In this document: one piece after another, positions 1 to 5,257 of the stretch
How the letters are laid out: each line of letters begins with the position of its first letter
How positions within the stretch are numbered: the first letter of the stretch is position 1
NCBI GenBank assembly: GCA_900771955.1
Contig: CAAGPW010000260.1
Span: forward strand, 1-19,019
Reading direction: 5' to 3'
DNA length: 19,019 nucleotides
Source of the DNA: Lachnospiraceae bacterium
GTDB lineage: Bacteria; Bacillota; Clostridia; Lachnospirales; Lachnospiraceae
Position numbers and translations under genes: made by a program
Notes under the pieces: generated by a model
Told to the model about the DNA's origin: nothing
The model's input: the letters and a program-made list of their open reading frames with translations, nothing else
Databases searched by the model: none

Positions 1-527
1 CCATAATAGGTCGGATTGTTCACAAGCACTGCGACCGCCCCCGGATTATCAAGGATTGCCCGTTCCACCTCAGAAACCTTCATTCCGAGCGAAATGCCAA
101 GCTTCTTATCTACCTCCGGATTGACATAGACCGGTGTCGCACCGCAGAGTACCAGCGCATTGATCACACTCTTATGCACATTTCTTGGAAGGATGATCTT
201 ATCTCCGGCCTTACAGACGGAGAGCACCATACTCTGTACCGAAGAGGTCGTTCCTCCCACCATAAAAAAAGCATGATCCGCCCGGAATGCTTCCGCGGTA
301 AGTTCCTCGGCTTCCTTGATGACCGAAACCGGATGACAGAGATTGTCAAGCGGCTTCATGGAATTCACATCAAGGCTCACACATTTTTCGCCGAGCAGCT
401 CCACGAGCTCCGGATTTCCTCTGCCTCGCTTATGACCCGGCACGTCAAAGGGCACCACCCTTCTTTTTTTCAATTGCTCCAGTGCCTCATACACCGGCGC
501 ATGCATCTGCGGATTTTCTTTTCTCAT
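1..527 (-). CDS. speA: Orn/Lys/Arg decarboxylase family (SpeA-like), N-terminal part
   Basis: The first about 175 residues are inside the window; the gene runs off the left edge. The ATG at 527-525 is preceded by GAGGA at a suitable distance. Residues 26-35 (PFDVPGHKRG) and the stretch around residues 87-100 (FFMVGGTTSSVQSM) are typical of the Bacillus SpeA/Cad-like branch of fold-type I PLP-dependent basic amino acid decarboxylases. These enzymes decarboxylate arginine, lysine or ornithine to agmatine, cadaverine or putrescine in the cytoplasm. The PLP-binding lysine lies beyond the window, so activity and substrate cannot be judged; arginine is a guess from the family. The gene follows the structured RNA and its terminator, and I see no strong promoter between the terminator and the start, so it may depend on read-through. 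Confidence 0.87.
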   Translation of the reverse strand, partial: MRKENPQMHAPVYEALEQLKKRRVVPFDVPGHKRGRGNPELVELLGEKCVSLDVNSMKPLDNLCHPVSVIKEAEELTAEAFRADHAFFMVGGTTSSVQSMVLSVCKAGDKIILPRNVHKSVINALVLCGATPVYVNPEVDKKLGISLGMKVSEVERAILDNPGAVAVLVNNPTYY

Positions 528-570
528 GACAGTTTCCTCACATTTACATTTCTTCCATAAAAGATATAAG

Positions 571-597
571 AAAAAGACAGGCAATGCATCACCTGTC
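571..597 (-). terminator. Intrinsic terminator of the structured RNA, just before speA
   Basis: On the minus strand a 6-bp stem (GACAGG pairing with CCTGTC) closes a 10-base loop containing the palindrome ATGCAT, followed at once by TTTTTCTT. It lies 43 bases before the decarboxylase start codon. It either ends an independent RNA or acts as an attenuator of speA. Confidence 0.75.
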
Positions 598-961
598 CTT
601 GTATCGTCCTATTTTTACATACCGTCTTACTTTCGTAATCCTGCTATACCTTCTGCAAAAATAATTTTCAGAGTTATACGTTGGCTCTCGCCAGCAAATA
701 TTTGCTAATACTACTCTTTATTGACCGTTTCACAAGTGATATTCTAAATACTAAATATCGATGATGTTCCTAATCAACTTATAAAATTTGAGCTTCTAAC
801 TCAATCAATAATGTGGTCTCTCACCACAATCGGCAGCTGCCCCGCCTGTCCGTATGGGCTTAACCGAATCGGATACCACTGCACCGTCGATACGTTTGCA
901 TCACTGGCAGCTCCCACCCGGTGGGCAAATATTTGCATGAAAACTATTCTCGCATTCATGT
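571..961 (-). ncRNA. Large structured non-coding RNA, probable raiA-motif class
   Basis: No protein gene fits these bases, yet the minus strand is strongly folded. Two copies of GCAAATATTTGC (936-925 and 705-694) can pair to close a 243-base domain. Inside I see a CCCAC/GTGGG hairpin (927-915), a 7-bp helix joining AGCTGCC (912-906) with GGCAGCT (841-835), a GTGGT/ACCAC hairpin with loop GAGAG (827-813), a 7-bp TTGAGTT/AGCTCAA hairpin (804-788), and GATATT/AATATC (759-738). After the closing helix come TGGC-GAGA-GCCA (693-682) and TTAC-GAAA-GTAA (about 638-627), both with GNRA-type loops, which favours the minus strand. An upstream promoter gives a start near 961 and a terminator ends near 571. 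The conserved-looking core (GTTAAGCCCATACGGACAGG, 864-845, and nearby) recalls the raiA-motif RNA of clostridia. The family name rests on memory (about 0.5); that it is a structured RNA is much surer. The domain proper is about 936-682. Confidence 0.8.
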
Positions 962-967
962 ATCCAA

Positions 968-996
968 AGTATAGCACACACCCTGTCGAATTACAA
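968..996 (-). promoter_or_regulatory. Sigma-A-type promoter of the structured RNA
   Basis: On the minus strand: TTGTAA (996-991), 17-base spacer, TATACT (973-968) with an extended -10 TG one base upstream. The start is expected near 961, about 25 bases before the closing helix of the RNA. It lies in the gap after the HAD gene, where I see no terminator. Confidence 0.75.
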
Positions 997-1033
997 GAAA
1001 TTTATTCTTCCAATCTATGTCTTTTCTTTCGGA

Positions 1034-1789
1034 TCATTCCGGCAATCCAAGCATGCGCATGACCTGTCTTATATCCATCTGCATAAGTTCCATCTCCGCA
1101 CCCGGTCCGTTGTCCGGATCCGGAGAAAGATTGGAATGGATATAGAACGTATGCATGCCTGCAGCCTTTGCCCCGGCAATATCCGTACTCCTGTCATTTC
1201 CGATCATCAGACATTCTGCCGGATTTAAGGAATAACGCTGGAACAGTACCTCAAAGAAATGAACATCTGGTTTTTTCGTCCCGTAATCCGAGGAAATAAA
1301 AATTCCGTCAAAATATCGAAAGATATCCAGTCCCTTCAACTCATATTCCGTGAAAGCGCGCTGCGCATTGGAAAGCAGATACACCCCGACTCCTGCATTT
1401 TTAAGTGCCAAAAGCATCTGCGGCACGCCATCGTAGAGCTTTATATATTCCGTGGACAGCGCCCGGAAAAACTGACCGGTAAGAATTGCAAAGTTCATGT
1501 CACGCTCCACATTCTTTTTCTGGAACATACTCAAAAACACATCCTCGATCTGAATCTCCGGAAATGCCTCATGCGCATATGCTGCAGTTCCAAGCATTTC
1601 CCGCTTCTGCTCCTCCTCCATACTGTGCACCGTATCATAAAACGCATCGTGCAGCTCAGCCGGCGTATAGAATGCTCCCTGGTAGCCATAAAACATCGCC
1701 ATCTTCTCCCACAGAAGCATCTGCTCCTCATCTGTGTGAATATCAACCAAAGTTCCATACAGATCAAATACATAATTCCGATACATCAT
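1034..1789 (-). CDS. HAD-superfamily hydrolase (subfamily IA-like)
   Basis: A 251-residue cytoplasmic HAD hydrolase with a Rossmann-like core and alpha-helical cap (about residues 16-110). Motif I is FDLYGT (nucleophile Asp9), motif II LLSNAQ (Ser140), motif III lysine TKKPD (172-173) and motif IV GNDRSTD (197-203, metal-binding Asp199 and Asp203). The family dephosphorylates small phosphate esters; no substrate can be assigned. The second aspartate of the usual DxDGT is Tyr11, as in haloacid dehalogenases and many uncharacterised clostridial relatives. An in-frame ATG eight codons upstream (1813) has no well-placed ribosome binding site; I prefer 1789, which has GGGAG and AGG upstream and a leader of about 36 bases from the TATAAT at 1837-1832. 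ATG at 1786 is also possible. Confidence 0.88.
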   Translation of the reverse strand: MMYRNYVFDLYGTLVDIHTDEEQMLLWEKMAMFYGYQGAFYTPAELHDAFYDTVHSMEEEQKREMLGTAAYAHEAFPEIQIEDVFLSMFQKKNVERDMNFAILTGQFFRALSTEYIKLYDGVPQMLLALKNAGVGVYLLSNAQRAFTEYELKGLDIFRYFDGIFISSDYGTKKPDVHFFEVLFQRYSLNPAECLMIGNDRSTDIAGAKAAGMHTFYIHSNLSPDPDNGPGAEMELMQMDIRQVMRMLGLPE

Positions 1790-1831
1790 TGCCTTACGCC
1801 TATCTCCCTTCATCCCTGTGTTTATTTATTA

Positions 1832-1840
1832 ATTATAACA
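1832..1840 (-). promoter_or_regulatory. Extended -10 promoter of the HAD gene
   Basis: TGTTATAAT on the minus strand is a perfect TATAAT with an extended -10 TG. The -35 at 17 bases (TGTTCA, 1860-1855) is poor, as tolerated with an extended -10. It overlaps the end of the sigF terminator. The start near 1825 gives a leader consistent with the ATG at 1789. Confidence 0.55.
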
Positions 1841-1846
1841 GGAATG

Positions 1847-1869
1847 AAAAAAAATGAACAGCCTGTTTC
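1847..1869 (-). terminator. Weak intrinsic terminator after sigF
   Basis: On the minus strand a short imperfect hairpin (GAAACAGGCTGTTC, one bulge) is followed by A and eight T. The stem is weak but the U tract is strong, and it lies about 40 bases after the sigF stop. Confidence 0.5.
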
Positions 1870-1874
1870 CCGAT

Positions 1875-1917
1875 ATACACACCTTACCTACCTTATCCGG
1901 ATACACACCTTATCCGG
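1875..1917. repeat. Imperfect tandem duplication at the 3' end of sigF
   Basis: ATACACACCTTA occurs at 1875-1886 and 1901-1912, and CCTTATCCGG at 1891-1900 and 1908-1917. On the minus strand the last codons and stop of sigF, with the following bases, are repeated as a roughly 17-base unit, the second copy carrying an extra 9 bases. It looks like local slippage duplication; no function is evident. Confidence 0.7.
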
Positions 1918-2671
1918 TAAGCTTCTTTCGCATGGCAAGCAGGATCTTTTTCTCCATGCGGCTTACTTTGACCTGATTCACGCCGAGCGCCTTTGCCACC
2001 ACGGTCTGCGTCTTATCCTCAAAATAACGCAGTTCTATGAGCGTCCGTTCCTCCTCGGAAAGTCCAGACAGCAGCTCTTTTATCACCAGTTCATCCAAAA
2101 GCCGGCCGGTCTCGTCCGCACCCGTACGATCCTGCACCGAACAGCCGACACTGCCCGCCTCTCCGTTTACAACCTGGTCAACCAGAAATATCTCATTGCC
2201 GTCCGCCTGATAAACCGTCTTGTAGATGGACTCCACTTCGATCGCCGCATCTAACGCCATCACAATGTCCTCGCTCTCGAGTCCGGTTTTTTCACTGATC
2301 TCCGCCAGTGTTGCCTCCCTGCCAAGCTCCTGCGCCAGTTCTCTCTGTGCCTGCTTTACCTTCCATGCATTTTCCTTTAAGCTGCGGCTCACCTTCACCA
2401 GTCCGTCATCCCGCAGGAAACGCCGGATCTCGCCGCAAATGACCGGAACTGCATAGGTAGAAAATTTTACATCATAGGAACAGTCAAATTTGTCGATCGC
2501 CTTCATCAGCCCGATGCTTCCGATCTGGATCAGTTCTTCCCGATCATGCCCTCTGCCGGCGAAACGCTTTGCCACGCTGTATACAAGGCCAAGATTATCG
2601 GAGATCAGTTTCTCTCTTGCCTGTTTATCCCCCGCCTGGGATTTTTTTATCAGTTCTGCCACCTGCTCCAT
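1910..2671 (-). CDS. sigF: RNA polymerase sporulation sigma factor F (SpoIIAC)
   Basis: A 253-residue sigma-70 factor of the sporulation/SigB type. Region 2 spans about residues 25-96, with the core-binding segment DNLGLVYSVAKRF, the -10 recognition segment around FDCSYDVKFSTYAVPVICGE, and FLRDDGLVKV. Region 3 follows, and region 4 with a helix-turn-helix is at about 200-250 (QTVVAKALGVNQVKVSRMEKK). Length and gene order (third after spoIIAA and spoIIAB) identify sigma F, which directs early forespore transcription and is held inactive by SpoIIAB until SpoIIAA is dephosphorylated. The ATG lies 6 bases after the spoIIAB stop, with AAGGG as ribosome binding site, so translation is probably coupled. 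Confusion with sigma G is unlikely because spoIIAB and spoIIAA are adjacent. Confidence 0.97.
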   Translation of the reverse strand: MEQVAELIKKSQAGDKQAREKLISDNLGLVYSVAKRFAGRGHDREELIQIGSIGLMKAIDKFDCSYDVKFSTYAVPVICGEIRRFLRDDGLVKVSRSLKENAWKVKQAQRELAQELGREATLAEISEKTGLESEDIVMALDAAIEVESIYKTVYQADGNEIFLVDQVVNGEAGSVGCSVQDRTGADETGRLLDELVIKELLSGLSEEERTLIELRYFEDKTQTVVAKALGVNQVKVSRMEKKILLAMRKKLTG

Positions 2672-2677
2672 ATGCCC

Positions 2678-3112
2678 TTATGCTTCCCCTGCTCCTATAC
2701 TCTTTTTCATTGTGACCTTGGTTCCGGTTCCAGGGGCGGATTCCACCAGAACACTGTCCATAAATGCTTCCATGAACGCAAAACCCATTCCGGACCGTTC
2801 CAGCTCCGGTTTCGTCGTAAAAAAGGGCTCCTTTGCTTTTTCAACATCTGCGATCCCTTTTCCAGAATCCTCCACAGTGACGGTTAGCTCGTCCTCATTT
2901 CTCTGCAAAAGCATATGTACCTTTCCGACCGTCCCCTCATAGCCATGAATGACCGCATTGGTGACCGCTTCCGATACCGCAGTCTTAATATCCTCGATTT
3001 CATCCAGTGTCGGATTAAATTCCGCTGCGAACGCTGCTGCCGCCATCCGCGCAAATCCCTCATTCACCGAGTAAGAATCAAATATTACCGTCACTTCGTT
3101 TTTGTTCTCCAT
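2678..3112 (-). CDS. spoIIAB: Anti-sigma F factor and serine kinase SpoIIAB
   Basis: A 144-residue GHKL-fold ATPase/kinase. The N box is EAVTNAVIHGY (48-58, Asn52 for magnesium), the G1 box DSGKGIAD (82-89), and the G2 box with ATP lid RSGMGFAFME (106-115). It binds and inhibits sigma F and phosphorylates SpoIIAA on serine; full length, all nucleotide-binding motifs present. A GGAGG site lies four bases before the ATG. It is the middle gene of the operon, 24 bases after spoIIAA and 6 before sigF. Confidence 0.97.
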   Translation of the reverse strand: MENKNEVTVIFDSYSVNEGFARMAAAAFAAEFNPTLDEIEDIKTAVSEAVTNAVIHGYEGTVGKVHMLLQRNEDELTVTVEDSGKGIADVEKAKEPFFTTKPELERSGMGFAFMEAFMDSVLVESAPGTGTKVTMKKSIGAGEA

Positions 3113-3136
3113 AAATCCTCCGTCTGTCTTATCCGC

Positions 3137-3448
3137 TTATTTCCGGTTGACCTTAATAATCTTATTTAATCCTGATACCAGAAATATTTTCTCGATTCTG
3201 GCATTCAAATGCTCCGCCTCCACGCTGCCCCCGCTGTAATTCATGTTTTTGCAGCGTCCGATGATTACTCCGATCCCGGAACTGTCCATAAACTCTGTCC
3301 CGGAAAAGTCAAACACCAGCCGTCTGACATGATATGCAGCGATCAGCATGTCCGTTTCCGCGCGAAGTCCCGCTGCACTGTGATGGTCTAACTCCTTCGG
3401 CATTGCCACTGTGAGGCAGCCGTCTTTTACCCTATACTTTCCTTCCAT
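3137..3448 (-). CDS. spoIIAA: Anti-sigma F factor antagonist SpoIIAA (STAS domain)
   Basis: A 103-residue single STAS-domain protein. The motif MDSSGIGVIIGR (54-65) carries the phosphorylation site; Ser57 corresponds to Ser58 of Bacillus SpoIIAA. Unphosphorylated SpoIIAA, produced by the SpoIIE phosphatase, displaces sigma F from SpoIIAB. The reading frame extends upstream to 3511, but the ATG at 3448 has an ideal AAGGAGG six bases upstream and gives the normal family length, while the extension runs through hairpin-rich DNA. It is first in the spoIIA operon. I looked for the sigma-H promoter usual for this operon and did not find a convincing match. Confidence 0.96.
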   Translation of the reverse strand: MEGKYRVKDGCLTVAMPKELDHHSAAGLRAETDMLIAAYHVRRLVFDFSGTEFMDSSGIGVIIGRCKNMNYSGGSVEAEHLNARIEKIFLVSGLNKIIKVNRK

Positions 3449-3481
3449 ATCATCCCTCCTTGTCTGTATATCAGTAGGTAC

Positions 3482-3570
3482 AAAGTGTGCTTCGCACACT
3501 TTTGCGCGCAAGCGGATAGCGTAGCTATAACTTGTCTCCGCGCGCTACGCATCTTCGCAAGCTTGCCTGC
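3482..3570. repeat. Cluster of short palindromes upstream of spoIIAA
   Basis: Perfect 9-bp arms AAAGTGTGC (3482-3490) and GCACACTTT (3494-3502) form a tight hairpin with a 3-base loop, about 30 bases before the spoIIAA ribosome binding site. Next to it are GCGTAGC (3519-3525) facing GCTACGC (3544-3550), GCGCGC runs, and GCAAGCTTGC (about 3557-3566). None has a U tract, so they are not obvious terminators. Confidence 0.65.
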
Positions 3571-3645
3571 TTTTACGCTATAGGAAAGATCATAATTACA
3601 TTCTTTACCCCATTAACGTAACGAGATCTTTCCCATAGCGTAAAA
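3571..3645. repeat. 21-bp inverted repeat in the spoIIA upstream spacer
   Basis: Arms at 3571-3591 and 3625-3645 are reverse complements except for one position (a G-U pair in RNA), with a 33-base AT-rich spacer. The arm ends TTTTACGCTA/TAGCGTAAAA also share ATAGCGTA with 3516-3523. With the neighbouring palindromes this looks like a non-coding palindromic or miniature mobile-type element, or an mRNA-stabilising structure. The spacer 3449-3703 holds no protein gene I can support. Confidence 0.65.
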
Positions 3646-3673
3646 AAGACGCCAGGGCAGTCTGCCTGACGTC
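3642..3673 (-). terminator. Intrinsic terminator of the folC/TPR operon
   Basis: On the minus strand a long GC-rich stem (GACGTCAGGCAG with CTGCCCTGGCGTC, one bulge) is followed by TTTTTT. It lies about 30 bases after the TPR gene stop and separates that operon from spoIIA. Confidence 0.9.
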
Positions 3674-3703
3674 TTTCGTATCTCTTATTTCTTTTTCTTT
3701 GGT

Positions 3704-5083
3704 TTACTGCGCATTCAGTTCATTCAGATAATTCTGTGAATTTGCTGCGCGTTTTGTTCCCGGATACTGCTCCACCATTTTCTGATAGTAAATCTTCGCA
3801 TTCTCATTATCACCGCTCTTACGGTAGGACTGTGCCAGAAAATATACGGCATCTCCGTCCGCGAATGTCTCATCCGTATCTACGACTTTTCGCAGATTTT
3901 CCACTGCCGTCGCATAATCTCCGCTGTTATAAGCCTTTTCTCCTTCCGAGTAAACGGACTGCAGATACTGCGCATCAATCTGTCCTTTGATCGTGTCATA
4001 CGCAGTGCGTGCCTCTCCTTCAAGATAATCGGGATTTACACTTTCGATCGCCGTCCCCGCCGTATCCACATCTCCCTGTGAAAATGCAACATACGCATTT
4101 AAAAACTGCTGATAGGATGTGATCTTATCTGTGGCTTCAGTCGACGAGCTCTTTGCTTCCTCAAGCTGCGTATTGAGATCATCGATCTGGCTCTGGAGTG
4201 AATCGATGGTCTGATTCTTGGTCGTGATCGTATCATTTGCCTCAAGCACCTCGGAATTCACATCGCTTTTTACCTTCTGGCGCACACTCGGCACGATCAG
4301 AAAGCACGTGATCAGAATTCCAATGACCAGACCGATCGCAATGTTGATGACCGTCTGCGAAGTCGTATTATCTTTAAACTGTGTCGGCTGGATGATCGTA
4401 TCATTTCCGCTCTGATATGCCAGCACCCGTTCTCTTTTCTCCGGCTTTTTTACTGTCTCCGGTTCTGCATGGATGTGACTGTTTATCTCCTTTAAATATC
4501 GAAGCGTTGTAAGATTGTTTGCATCGATCTTTCCTGCCAGCCGCAGTTCCTTTTTTGCCAGATCATATTTCTTATCCTGAATATACAAAAGCGCCAGAAG
4601 CTGATGCCCCTTTACCAGCTTTGGATTTAAGGACAGCACCTTTTTTAACTGGATCACCGCCAGATCGCAGCTGTTCTGCCTGCAATACGTAAGCGCCTGG
4701 TTGTATTTTTTGATCGTAAGGTTAACCGCCTCTAACTTTGCCGGATTTTTCTGTACCTCATCCAGATAGCGTGATGCGATGTTGTCCCTCGGATGCAGAT
4801 TCTTACTGATGACCCACTGACTGAGGGCTTCCACAGTCTCACCCATCTCAAAGTAGATCAGTCCGAGCAGATTTCTTGCCTCTTTGTGATTCTTATTGTA
4901 ACGCAGACAGGTCTTTAAGTATTCCGCCGCACCGCTGAGATCCCGGATGGCCGCCCGCGCAAGTCCCTCGTTATAGCACAGATTCGCTGTCTGTATGATT
5001 TTTTTGTATACACTTACATCAATTCCGCAGTCCGGACAAAAATCATCTTTTGTCAGTTCTGCACCGCAATTATAACATTCCAT
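3704..5083 (-). CDS. Zinc-ribbon, TPR-repeat membrane protein
   Basis: A 459-residue protein with an N-terminal zinc ribbon (Cys3, Cys6, Cys16, Cys19), TPR-type helical repeats at about 28-200, a hydrophilic linker to 240, one transmembrane helix at 244-265, a coiled coil at about 272-325, and a second TPR block at about 330-455. With no signal peptide, the ribbon and first TPRs are probably cytoplasmic, and the coiled coil and last TPRs outside. TPRs bind proteins or peptides; a scaffold role in the envelope is inference, and no partner can be named. The ATG at 5083 has GAGGG seven bases upstream. It is last in a folC-small protein-TPR series and is followed by a strong terminator. The C-terminal TPRs resemble YbgF/BamD-type repeats but lack a lipobox. 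Confidence 0.88.
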   Translation of the reverse strand: MECYNCGAELTKDDFCPDCGIDVSVYKKIIQTANLCYNEGLARAAIRDLSGAAEYLKTCLRYNKNHKEARNLLGLIYFEMGETVEALSQWVISKNLHPRDNIASRYLDEVQKNPAKLEAVNLTIKKYNQALTYCRQNSCDLAVIQLKKVLSLNPKLVKGHQLLALLYIQDKKYDLAKKELRLAGKIDANNLTTLRYLKEINSHIHAEPETVKKPEKRERVLAYQSGNDTIIQPTQFKDNTTSQTVINIAIGLVIGILITCFLIVPSVRQKVKSDVNSEVLEANDTITTKNQTIDSLQSQIDDLNTQLEEAKSSSTEATDKITSYQQFLNAYVAFSQGDVDTAGTAIESVNPDYLEGEARTAYDTIKGQIDAQYLQSVYSEGEKAYNSGDYATAVENLRKVVDTDETFADGDAVYFLAQSYRKSGDNENAKIYYQKMVEQYPGTKRAANSQNYLNELNAQ

Positions 5084-5110
5084 ATTTTTCCCTCGCTTAA
5101 CTGTCGCTGC

Positions 5111-5257
5111 TTAGTCTCTGTTCTTCTTTGCTTCACGCATCATTTCTTTTAAAATATCTGTCATATCCGTTAAGTCATGGTTATATATGGCTTCCTCCGC
5201 ATCTTCCACTTCAAGACTCGGCTGAAATTTCTTTAATTCTTCTTCAAAATCGATCAT
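5111..5257 (-). CDS. Small acidic protein, 48 residues, overlapping folC
   Basis: A short gene whose ATG (5257-5255) lies within the last codons of folC, overlapping it by 14 bases in another frame. AGGAGG inside the folC end lies eight bases before the ATG, and the stop is 27 bases before the TPR gene, so it sits in one operon with both. The protein begins MIDFEEELKKF, is rich in Glu, Asp and Lys, has no cysteine and no membrane segment, and its second half (DLTDMTDILKEMMREAKK) should form an amphipathic helix. No function is recognised. I think similar short proteins occur in other Lachnospiraceae, but that is memory and not shown here. Confidence 0.75.
   Translation of the reverse strand: MIDFEEELKKFQPSLEVEDAEEAIYNHDLTDMTDILKEMMREAKKNRD

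Noticed and set aside
680..960. The GC-rich folded region could be a TnpB/IS605 omega RNA or a group II intron remnant.
   Set aside because: No transposase or reverse transcriptase coding remains are present, no domain V-like hairpin is seen, and promoter plus terminator frame it as a separate RNA.
976..1000. AATTCGACAGGG on the minus strand resembles the conserved 5' segment of tmRNA.
   Set aside because: No acceptor stem or tag reading frame surrounds it, and it falls inside the promoter spacer of the structured RNA.
811..1062. An 83-codon plus-strand reading frame in the gap.
   Set aside because: It runs antisense through the structured RNA and the end of the HAD gene, has no ribosome binding site and an unnatural composition.
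1259..2254. A 331-codon plus-strand reading frame.
   Set aside because: It is antisense to the HAD gene and sigF, both with clear family motifs, and crosses their terminator; the composition is typical of a shadow frame.
3449..3511. N-terminal extension of SpoIIAA by 21 residues.
   Set aside because: The extension passes through a perfect hairpin, lacks a ribosome binding site and exceeds the family length, whereas the ATG at 3448 has AAGGAGG.
3560..3640. Sigma-H promoter for spoIIA around GAATG at about 3601.
   Set aside because: No -35 element lies at a suitable distance; the match is no better than chance.
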